The translations under genes were made by a program, and so were the position numbers. Shown piece by piece: positions 1 to 6,016 of a stretch of 8,383 nt of DNA (within the stretch, counting starts at the first letter, position 1; each line of letters starts with the position of its first letter). Origin of the DNA: Microcaldota archaeon. GTDB taxonomy: Archaea; Micrarchaeota; Micrarchaeia; Norongarragalinales; UBA97. The notes beneath the pieces were generated by a model. It did no database searches. It saw only the letters and a program-made list of their open reading frames with translations, and was not told the origin of the DNA. The stretch is taken from NCBI GenBank assembly GCA_016217775.1, contig JACRGG010000109.1, positions 1-8,383 on the forward strand, written 5' to 3'.

Positions 1-16
1 TTAACGGAAAAAGTTG

Positions 17-149
17 AATTATTCAAACTCTCCTTGGCAAAAACAAGGCGATGAACGTGATTTTAGACGCGTTTTGCCACAAAAAAAATTTTTTACAATA
101 ACAAAAACCCTAAAAAACCCAATTATTCAAACCTCTCTTAGGTAAAAAA
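17..149. repeat. Imperfect direct repeat pair (17-43 and 121-149) in AT-rich spacer
   Basis: The segment AATTATTCAAAC occurs at 17-28 and again at 121-132. In both copies it is followed by a related stretch (TCTCCTTGGCAAAAA versus CTCTCTTAGGTAAAAAA). About 22 of 27 aligned positions agree, allowing one inserted base. The copies are 104 bases apart and lie outside any gene. Their role is unknown: they may be promoter-proximal sites of a gene to the left of the window, or remnants of a small duplication. The rest of 1-179 holds T/A tracts and nothing else recognisable. Confidence 0.4.
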
Positions 150-167
150 GTTTACATAATCGTGCGT

Positions 168-176
168 AAAAAAAAA
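168..176 (-). terminator. Oligo-T terminator after the truncated PEP-synthase-like gene
   Basis: A run of nine A on the plus strand, which is nine T in the minus-strand transcript, begins 3 bases after the TAA stop of the 180-1412 gene. Further T-tracts follow at 81-96 and 103-118. Archaeal RNA polymerase terminates at such U-runs without needing a hairpin, so this is the likely end of the lysS transcript. Confidence 0.5.
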
Positions 177-179
177 TAA

Positions 180-1412
180 TTATGCAACACAGCAAATTTC
201 TGAAGCAAACCTGATTATCTTCGCGCTGCCCTTGGCAAACCCTTTGCACGCGCAAGTGCCTTTCACGCTTGTTTCATCGTGTTTTTTGTCCGGAAAATAT
301 TTTTCCCTAAATTCCCCAGTTTTTTCCTTCCCGGACAATAGCGTGGTATTATTTGGCTCGCAAAGAAGCACGTAAGCCTTTTTCCTCTCTTCAATAATTT
401 TCTTAGGAACCGCCACGCCATTCTTAAGCCAGTTGGTTATCTCCGTGCTTGTCAGGTAAATCAAGTCAAAAAACCCGATGCCGAGCTCTTCGGCGACTTT
501 AGCCAAGAACGGCCTTGCAATAAAACCCGCCTTCATTATCGAGTTAATGCGGTACGTTCGCAGGAAAACGTATTTTCTCGCCGCAGTGACCAGCAGCTTT
601 TCTTCCGCAGAAAGCCTTAATTGCGCGAACAATTTTTGCTCCTCAATTTTTTCCGTTTCGCGGGCTTCCTTATTTTCAGCGAGTTTCCTCCCGCAGTCGT
701 CTTTGAGCGCGTTTTTCAGCCTGTCCTCAATTTCATCATTGCGCCACGGCTCTCCATAAAACCGCGCGGTGTTAATCCAACCAAATTCCCTCGCGTGTTC
801 TTCAACCATTTTCTTCGCTGTTTCATCAAGCGCGTCCGCCGCCAGAGCGTTTTTCTGCGCGTACTCGCCGATTTTCAAAAAAGACTCGGCTTCCCGCTCG
901 TTGTCATTTTCCTTCTCCGGCTTGGCGATGACGCGGTACGCTTCGGCGGTTTTACTCTCGTCCGAAAGCCTGTTTTTCAATACTTCCCGTATTTTTTCCT
1001 CAACTACCTTGTCTATGGTAATTGTTATCGTGCTGACCGAGGTTGAGACAAGAAGGTTTTTGCGAAAATACTCGGTGAATTCCGCGAGCAGTTGCCCGGA
1101 TTTTTTTTCAACCGGCGACTCGCTTGTTTTACCGCTGAAGGATAGCAACTCGTTGCAGGCTTTCTCCCATTTTTCCGCCCACGCCAATAACGGCGCGTAT
1201 CCATTCGAGCTTATTTGCTCTCGAAGTTTTTCAGTGTTTTCCGCAATTTCTTCCTCGTTTATCAAAACGTCGTTGTCCAGCTGCAGGTAATAATCGTAGC
1301 CAAGCCCGCGGCATCCCGTTATTTTTTCAGTCAATTCCTTTCTTCCGCCGACTCCGATTATTTCGGCGAACAACACGCTGTTTTTCCTCTCAACGAACTT
1401 AACCCACTTCAT
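180..1412 (-). CDS. PEP-synthase-like protein, truncated in the phosphohistidine domain
   Basis: This 410-residue protein resembles the part of phosphoenolpyruvate synthase-like proteins that lies before and at the start of the PEP-utilising mobile domain. The first ~280 residues are charged and helical. A segment near residues 280-370 (an arginine-rich helix, then YLTSTEI, then an IIEERKKAYVLL-type helix) looks like the linker these families have before the mobile domain. Residues ~383-400 (VKGTCACKGFAKGSAKII) match the opening strand of that domain, usually G-x-a-x-x-G-x-a-x-G-x-a. The frame then stops after about ten more residues, so the conserved GG-x-x-x-H-A phosphohistidine segment and roughly 70-80 residues are absent. 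No N-terminal ATP-grasp domain is present either. It therefore probably has no phosphotransfer activity by itself. The ATG start follows the lysS stop by 30 bases with no clear Shine-Dalgarno site, suggesting co-transcription with lysS. It could be a decaying gene or a retained non-catalytic protein. Confidence 0.72.
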   Translation of the reverse strand: MKWVKFVERKNSVLFAEIIGVGGRKELTEKITGCRGLGYDYYLQLDNDVLINEEEIAENTEKLREQISSNGYAPLLAWAEKWEKACNELLSFSGKTSESPVEKKSGQLLAEFTEYFRKNLLVSTSVSTITITIDKVVEEKIREVLKNRLSDESKTAEAYRVIAKPEKENDNEREAESFLKIGEYAQKNALAADALDETAKKMVEEHAREFGWINTARFYGEPWRNDEIEDRLKNALKDDCGRKLAENKEARETEKIEEQKLFAQLRLSAEEKLLVTAARKYVFLRTYRINSIMKAGFIARPFLAKVAEELGIGFFDLIYLTSTEITNWLKNGVAVPKKIIEERKKAYVLLCEPNNTTLLSGKEKTGEFREKYFPDKKHDETSVKGTCACKGFAKGSAKIIRFASEICCVA

Positions 1413-1442
1413 CGCTCATTGCCTTTTTTTTGTAATTGTTGC

Positions 1443-3002
1443 CTAATCGAGCAGCTTGAGCCTGTTTTTCGAAAATTCCATTCCCAAGGCCGCAAGCATT
1501 TGGAGCAGTTTCGGCCCGCGGGTTTTCCCGATTACCACCAAGTAAGCGGCTTCAAACAATTGAGATGGCTTTAGCCCGTTTTGCTCGCTGATTAGCTTAA
1601 CGTCCTCTGGCGCGATTGAATCAAGCCTCTCGCTTAATTGCCTCAACGCGTTTTTCTGCGCATCGGACAGTTTTCCAGCGTTTTCCCTCGCCTCGCCGAG
1701 TGTAATTACGCGCAGCCTTTCCTCTTGCGGCAGGAATTGCTCGACCCACTTTTTCGCGTACTCGACCCTGTTGTCCAAGCCGTTTTTCTCGCTTTCATTT
1801 AATTTTCTTCCAGCCGCCTTCTCCACTTGCACAAGCAAGTCAACGCCCGGGACTTGAATCAAGAACGCGATTTGTGAAAACGGCATCCTAAACCCGTCCT
1901 CGGGTTTTTCAATGCTTGACAACTCGAAAATTCTTTTCTCGTCCGGGTCAAGGGGAGTCCTGCGCGCAAAAAAGCTCTCGCGCATCTTGTCGAAATCATC
2001 AAACAGCCGCGGAATCGTTTCTCCCTCCGGAGAGAAATTAATCGCAGTCTTTGGCTTGTATCGCGCCATCAAAAACCGCAGCAAAGACGGGGGAATCAAC
2101 TCGCTCATTTCCCGCGCCGTCACCCCCAAGCCCTTTGAGGAACTCATTTTCTTTCCCTCCAACAGAAAATGCTCGTAAGGCACGTTAAGCGGAGGCGTAA
2201 TTCCAAACACTTCGCTAGCAATGCGGTTTGAAATATCCCTGCTCCCGCCCTTTGAGGAATGGTCTTTCCCAGCGCCTTCAATGGTTACGCCTAGAACCAT
2301 CCACTTCGCGGCCCACTCGACTTTGTACGGAAATTTCCCGCCGCCGTCAAACGGGCTTTTTTCCCCTTTATGGGAGCAGCCTTGCGCCCACTTCACCAAG
2401 TTTGGCTCGCAAGTGTACGAAACGCTTTTTCCGTCAAACGAGTGGACTTTAGTCGTCCCGTTTTTCCCACACTCGTCGCAAACTGCCGCAAACGGCATCC
2501 AATCTTCTTTCTTCTCCCCGCCGCTGACTTGCTTGTAAATCTGCCTGATTTTTTCCGCGTTTTCCAACGCTGTCTTGATTGCCGCATTGAACTTGCCGCT
2601 TTCGTATAATTCGCTGGTCCAATACGTTTTCGGCTTGCAACCGATTTTTTCGTAGACTTGCTTAAAATCCTCTGCGTAAAACTGCGCGAAGCTCTCAAAG
2701 CCCGCCTGTGGCGAGGGGACTTTGTTCAGCGGCAATCCCATATACTCGCGGAATTTTTCCGGCAGGTACGTTGGAAACCCGTCCATCGGGTCAAAATCGT
2801 CGAATCCGTACAAGTAAGACGCCTTAATTTTGTTGTCCTCCAGCGCCTTGTAGATAACGTCGTGAATCACGACTCCGCGCAGCGCGCCAACGTGCACTTT
2901 CCCGCTGGGGGTCTTCGCGTCGTTAACCACCTGCGGCCCAACGGCCTTGGAGGCAATCGAGTCCGCCCAAAACAATTTCTCCGAACTAGCCTTCTCATCC
3001 AT
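1443..3002 (-). CDS. lysS: Lysyl-tRNA synthetase, class I
   Basis: It attaches lysine to tRNA-Lys using ATP (EC 6.1.1.6) in the cytoplasm. The protein has 519 residues, the usual size for archaeal class I LysRS, a fold unrelated to the class II enzyme of most bacteria and eukaryotes. The HIGH-type signature is PSGKVHVGALRG at residues 32-43. The strongly conserved YGFDDFDPMDG follows at 65-75. Cysteines 175, 178, 198 and 209, with His211 nearby, form a likely zinc-binding insert. The class I LysRS hallmark GAGKDHSSKGGS is at 243-254, and the KMSKS-type loop KKMSSSKG is at 284-291. The C-terminal ~200 residues are the helical anticodon-binding part. The ATG at 3002 lies about 25 bases after a TATA-like TAATAATT (3031-3024), so the mRNA is probably leaderless. 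All expected motifs are intact. Confidence 0.97.
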   Translation of the reverse strand: MDEKASSEKLFWADSIASKAVGPQVVNDAKTPSGKVHVGALRGVVIHDVIYKALEDNKIKASYLYGFDDFDPMDGFPTYLPEKFREYMGLPLNKVPSPQAGFESFAQFYAEDFKQVYEKIGCKPKTYWTSELYESGKFNAAIKTALENAEKIRQIYKQVSGGEKKEDWMPFAAVCDECGKNGTTKVHSFDGKSVSYTCEPNLVKWAQGCSHKGEKSPFDGGGKFPYKVEWAAKWMVLGVTIEGAGKDHSSKGGSRDISNRIASEVFGITPPLNVPYEHFLLEGKKMSSSKGLGVTAREMSELIPPSLLRFLMARYKPKTAINFSPEGETIPRLFDDFDKMRESFFARRTPLDPDEKRIFELSSIEKPEDGFRMPFSQIAFLIQVPGVDLLVQVEKAAGRKLNESEKNGLDNRVEYAKKWVEQFLPQEERLRVITLGEARENAGKLSDAQKNALRQLSERLDSIAPEDVKLISEQNGLKPSQLFEAAYLVVIGKTRGPKLLQMLAALGMEFSKNRLKLLD

Positions 3003-3023
3003 TTGAAATCAAACTTCGCGCGC

Positions 3024-3031
3024 AATTATTA
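3024..3031 (-). promoter_or_regulatory. TATA-like box of lysS (leaderless start)
   Basis: Read on the minus strand this is TAATAATT. Its centre lies about 25 bases before the lysS ATG, the usual archaeal TATA-to-start distance, which predicts that transcription starts at or next to the A of ATG. No Shine-Dalgarno sequence is seen before that ATG, in agreement with a leaderless mRNA. Confidence 0.5.
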
Positions 3032-3070
3032 GGCAAACAAATGCTTTCAATAACTTGCCCGTACTAGGCT

Positions 3071-3094
3071 ATTTAATTAGTGAAATTTTTAAAC
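3071..3094 (+). promoter_or_regulatory. TATA-like elements before the 3111 gene
   Basis: Two AT-rich elements lie here: ATTTAATTA at 3071-3079 and TTTTTAAAC at 3086-3094. The first places the transcription start near 3101, giving a leader of about 10 bases before the ATG at 3111. The second would place it inside the first codons. The first is therefore the better candidate. Together with the lysS box this forms a compact divergent promoter region (3003-3110). Confidence 0.35.
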
Positions 3095-3110
3095 AACTAG
3101 GTTGTCTGCA

Positions 3111-3581
3111 ATGCAGGTTTTCAGGGGAATAAAATTTCATTTCTATCCGGACGCTTCCGAGGGCGCCGCCCCGCATTCCGTAATCGTCCACGTGCCGCGC
3201 AGGCAAATTCCCGGTTTTCTAAAAGCCGCGCTGGACCACCACGAGGCTGAAAAATTTTTTGCTAAAGCCGCGGCCAAGGCAAGCGCGCTGCTGGCGGATT
3301 CAAAATCCGGGAAGCCGCAGCTGCTGTCGGCTGAAGAGCTTTTTTCAAAAGACCTTCCCTCGCGCACCCTCGCCTTTGGAAAAACCACGTTAAGCCTGCA
3401 CTCCGGCCAAGAGCTCGCTCGGCTGTTTAACCTAGCGGATTTTCCGCACTTGGGCAGAAACTCGCTGGCCATCGCCTATTCCACGAGCGAACGGGACGAG
3501 CATTGGAATCAAGTGAAGTTTGGGAAGCTGCGGGACGGCTTTTTTTCAATACTCGAAAAGCACTTGAGGGAAAAGCATTAG
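3111..3581 (+). CDS. Small hypothetical protein (about 156 residues)
   Basis: I do not recognise this protein. From the ATG at 3111 it has 156 residues; a TTG at 3102 would add three more (MSA), and neither start has a Shine-Dalgarno site. The N-terminal ~40 residues look like beta strands (QVFRGIKFHFYPD, then SVIVHVPRR). An alanine/histidine-rich helix follows (about 40-65, with DHHEAEKFFAKAAAKA), then a mixed region and a C-terminal charged helix ending in HLREKH. There is no signal peptide or membrane segment, and no cysteine pairs. The opening FRGIKFHFYPD...VHV faintly recalls the DUF4160 pattern, but the similarity is too weak to assign. It is the only complete plus-strand gene in the window, divergent from lysS and convergent with the HAD gene. 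Its consistent coding-like composition and own promoter support a real gene. Confidence 0.75.
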   Translation: MQVFRGIKFHFYPDASEGAAPHSVIVHVPRRQIPGFLKAALDHHEAEKFFAKAAAKASALLADSKSGKPQLLSAEELFSKDLPSRTLAFGKTTLSLHSGQELARLFNLADFPHLGRNSLAIAYSTSERDEHWNQVKFGKLRDGFFSILEKHLREKH

Positions 3582-3601
3582 AAAAAAATCCCAATAGTTT
3601 T

Positions 3602-3622
3602 CGGGTGTCCGCCCGCGTTTTT
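3602..3622 (+). terminator. Possible terminator between convergent genes
   Basis: Between the stop of the 3111-3581 gene and the convergent HAD gene there is a short hairpin with stem CGGG (3602-3605) pairing with CCCG (3612-3615). Five T follow at 3618-3622. It fits an end signal for the plus-strand gene. The stem is only 4 bp, so the T-run may be the functional part. Confidence 0.35.
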
Positions 3623-4352
3623 ACAAAAATGTTTTTTGCTTCAAGCGTTTTTTAACTGTTTCAATCGCGTTCCCGTCGTCGCGGATTATCGGCCAGTTTT
3701 CTTTTTTTGCAATTCTAGTTAATTCCGCATTCGGGCTGACTGCAAAAGGAATTCCCGCTTGGTTTAATATCGCGGCGTCCTGTTCGGTGTCGCCAAAGCC
3801 TGCAGATTGCGTTAAGTCAATATCGTGTTTTCTAACTAGCTCTTTCAAGACATTACTCTTTGTTTCAAATACCGCGCAATTTTGTTTAACTTCGCCAGTG
3901 TAAACCCCGTTTTTTGCAACGAAGCTGGTTGCAGCAAAGTTTCTTATCCCCATTTTTTTACAAAACGGCGAAATTACCTCCTCCGGCGAGCCGCTGATTG
4001 CCATTAAAATAAACTTTTCCTTTCTAAACAAGCCAAGCAGTTTCTTAGAGAATCCAAACAATTTTTCTTGGTGTTCTTCGTTATACCTCCCCCCGAGCCG
4101 CCTCACTCTCCTTTCTTTAAATCCTTCAAATCCGCCTGCGATTGCGTTGACTATTTTTGTCGCGAACTTTCCGTAATTTTTCTCTTTATTTTTCCTGTAC
4201 TGATACAAGAGGCTCCGTATGCGCTTCATTGCGGGCGGATGAAAACACTTTTTTTTAACAAGGTATTCCGGAAAATCGATTATGTAAAAACCCCTTGTGA
4301 GGGTTCCGTCAACGTCAAAAAAAGCCGCTTTTGTCTTCGCCATTGCAATCAT
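3621..4352 (-). CDS. HAD-superfamily phosphatase, SerB-like (subfamily IB)
   Basis: This predicted phosphohydrolase has 243 residues and all four HAD motifs. Motif I is DVDGTLT at 13-19 (nucleophile Asp13, acid Asp15). Motif II is SGSP at 120-123. Motif III is probably Lys165. Motif IV is GFGDTEQDAAIL at 185-195 (Mg-binding Asp188, Asp192). The helical cap between residues ~20 and 105 and the GDTEQD signature are typical of phosphoserine phosphatase-like HAD-IB enzymes. The substrate cannot be read from sequence; phosphoserine or another small phosphomonoester is possible. It is cytoplasmic, with no signal peptide. The ATG at 4352 overlaps the TGA of the upstream gene in an ATGA arrangement, which supports this start and translational coupling. 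An internal ATG at 4343 (MAKTKAAFF) is an alternative. It is the last gene of the endonuclease cluster. Confidence 0.88.
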   Translation of the reverse strand: MIAMAKTKAAFFDVDGTLTRGFYIIDFPEYLVKKKCFHPPAMKRIRSLLYQYRKNKEKNYGKFATKIVNAIAGGFEGFKERRVRRLGGRYNEEHQEKLFGFSKKLLGLFRKEKFILMAISGSPEEVISPFCKKMGIRNFAATSFVAKNGVYTGEVKQNCAVFETKSNVLKELVRKHDIDLTQSAGFGDTEQDAAILNQAGIPFAVSPNAELTRIAKKENWPIIRDDGNAIETVKKRLKQKTFL

Positions 4353-4759
4353 CGAAAACCGTGCTTTATTGTAATGTTCGCCAAGTTGGCTGTTCCCGCA
4401 ATCCTGTCCGCCGTAATTTCGTGCGTCTTGTTCGGGTTTATTACTCGAATTGAAAAGTGGCTTCTTCGCCCCAAGTGATTGAGGCTTTGGGCGTCCAACG
4501 GCCTTCCGGGCTCGGTTCTCAAAAACACGAAACGCAGTTTTTCAACGTGCGGGGAAATCTGCTCTAAATCTTCCTTGCTTGAAGCTATTGCTGCCCTCTC
4601 CCTATCTTCCTTAGAAAGCCCGCCCAGAATCTCGCGAATGAGCTTGGTTCGCCCGTGCCCCTTCCAGCCGTAAACAGAGATTATTTTCGGAAAACCATCG
4701 ATTCCACTTATTTTTTCGTGAATTCTCTCCAGTCCCTGCTCGAGAGCCAGTTCAATCAA
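4349..4759 (-). CDS. Small protein with a degenerate P-loop, coupled to endA
   Basis: I do not recognise the family. With the TTG start at 4759 the product has 136 residues. An N-terminal helix (IELALEQGLERIHEKI) leads into IISVYGWKGHGRTKLIREIL. This looks like the strand, P-loop and helix that open a P-loop NTPase, but Walker A reads G-W-K-G-H-G-R-T with Arg where Lys is expected. A hydrophobic strand (LRFVFLRTEPGRPLD) sits where Walker B could be, without an obvious acidic pair. The C-terminus (ITADRIAGTANLANITI) is loosely like the end of small kinases. The frame stays open to an ATG at 4855, but that would overlap endA by 100 bases. The TTG at 4759 overlaps the endA stop as TTGA, and a GTG at 4771 is also possible. 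The gene ends in an ATGA overlap with the HAD gene. It may be a nucleotide-binding protein or an inactive kinase relative. Confidence 0.65.
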   Translation of the reverse strand: MIELALEQGLERIHEKISGIDGFPKIISVYGWKGHGRTKLIREILGGLSKEDRERAAIASSKEDLEQISPHVEKLRFVFLRTEPGRPLDAQSLNHLGRRSHFSIRVINPNKTHEITADRIAGTANLANITIKHGFR

Positions 4760-5937
4760 GGTTGCATCCACTCGATTTCGTAGTACTCGAACTTGCTTTT
4801 CTTCAGCTCGATTCTCTTCACTCGATAATGCGTTACTGCGGTCTCGCGGTCGCAAATGCTTAGAATCAAGTCCAGGCCGTGCTCTCGGCTTTTCTCAATC
4901 GCCTGCGCCAGCTCCTCGCCACCGATTTCCTCCTCCTCGCTTAACGCGAGCATAAAAAACTTCGGCTTGTCGGCCTTCGGGTTCTCGATCTGCCCGTGGT
5001 TGCGGTGGTACAATAAAAAGTCGAGCTCCCCTCGCTTTTCCCTCTTCTTCCCGGCAATCGCGAGGATGAACGTTTTCTTGACTCCGTGCGCGACTCGAAT
5101 CGCGCGCGCCCACTCGGAAATCAGCATTTTGCTCTCGCGGGGGAATACTTGGATGACGTGCTTTGAGTGCATCCAATCGCTTTGAGCGCCTTGCTTGCCC
5201 TCGTCGTCGGACTTGGGCTTCGCGCCAGGAAAATACAGCCTAAAGTGCGTGCCGAACTTAAAGCCCGTTTTTAAAATAAACCCGCGCAGGCGCAAGTCCT
5301 CGTACACTTCATAAAGGGAGGTAAAATCGCTCCTGCGCGCAACCGCCTCTTTAGCCAACTTGACTGCAGTCGAGTTAGCCAGCCTGTACCCGCCGTGCTT
5401 TGACAAGAACAGCGTCTCGTACGCATCCAACTTGAGGTTCCGCCCGTGCTTTTTCGCCTTGTACGTCCCCCACTGCCCGAACCAGTCCCGCTCGTACAAT
5501 TCCAGCCCTGTTTTCTCCTCGTCAATCACGCTCAACAAGTCGTCGAAGAAAAACAATCCCTTCGCCCCCACTTTAGGCGCGGCAAAATCCATTGAAGGGT
5601 ATTTCTCTACGGGACTGCGCCCGTAATTCCCGCTAGCTTCCTTCACCGGCCGCGCGATGATGCCGCGGTCGCGCCAGTCCTTGAAGCAAAAGTACTTCGC
5701 CAAAAATTTTTTGTCCTCGAATTTCTCCGCCAGTTCGTTAAAGCCCATTTTATGCCCGTTCTGGAAGCACGAAGCCCCGCGCACGTCAAGCAAGTAGAGG
5801 GCTTCCTGGGGAGTTAGTTCCATCAAGACTTTTTTCTCCTGCGGGTAAACCCCGAAAAACCCGCGGTCTAAAGCCTGGATGCTAATCAAGTCCTTAACCA
5901 GGATTTTGCCATCCTCAAAAACGAATTCAACCGCCAT
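4756..5937 (-). CDS. endA: tRNA-splicing endonuclease, three-unit (epsilon-2-like) form
   Basis: It cuts introns from precursor tRNAs at bulge-helix-bulge sites. Numbering from the GTG at 5946 gives 396 residues; I prefer the ATG at 5937 (MAVEFVFEDG, 393 residues). The central unit (~125-310) carries the family core: YEVYEDLRLRGFILKTGFKFG (212-232), the catalytic Tyr238 in FRLY, His260 in MHSKHVIQVF, and Lys291 in VAHGVKK. An N-terminal unit (~5-100) repeats the fold without the triad (EALYLL, KDWRDRG). A third, C-terminal unit (~325-381) has the beta-core look (GGEELAQAI, LILSICD, HYRVKRIEL). That N-unit/catalytic/C-unit order and length match the epsilon-2 homodimer known from ARMAN archaea, not the ~350-residue two-unit alpha-2 type. 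A lysine-rich insert (163-166) precedes the catalytic core. Its TGA overlaps the next gene. Confidence 0.93.
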   Translation of the reverse strand: MAVEFVFEDGKILVKDLISIQALDRGFFGVYPQEKKVLMELTPQEALYLLDVRGASCFQNGHKMGFNELAEKFEDKKFLAKYFCFKDWRDRGIIARPVKEASGNYGRSPVEKYPSMDFAAPKVGAKGLFFFDDLLSVIDEEKTGLELYERDWFGQWGTYKAKKHGRNLKLDAYETLFLSKHGGYRLANSTAVKLAKEAVARRSDFTSLYEVYEDLRLRGFILKTGFKFGTHFRLYFPGAKPKSDDEGKQGAQSDWMHSKHVIQVFPRESKMLISEWARAIRVAHGVKKTFILAIAGKKREKRGELDFLLYHRNHGQIENPKADKPKFFMLALSEEEEIGGEELAQAIEKSREHGLDLILSICDRETAVTHYRVKRIELKKSKFEYYEIEWMQP

Positions 5938-6016
5938 AGTATTCACTTGAAAATATTGGTTTGCGTAGTAGTTTTGTAAATTAGTTAAGTTAAGCGTTCT
6001 TTAAAGCAATTGGTGT

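Noticed and set aside
103..120. AAAAACCC repeated twice, resembling a telomere-like or CRISPR-like repeat
   Set aside because: There are only two short copies with no spacers of regular length and no cas gene. It is better explained as part of the A/T-rich terminator region.
2393..2698. 101-codon minus-strand frame inside lysS
   Set aside because: It is a basic, low-complexity shadow frame within a fully conserved part of lysyl-tRNA synthetase and has no initiation signal.
4760..4855. Extension of the P-loop-like gene to an ATG at 4855
   Set aside because: It would overlap endA by 100 bases on the same strand. The N-terminal residues it adds are a frame-shifted reading of the conserved endA C-terminus. 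The TTG at 4759 overlaps the endA stop precisely and is more likely.
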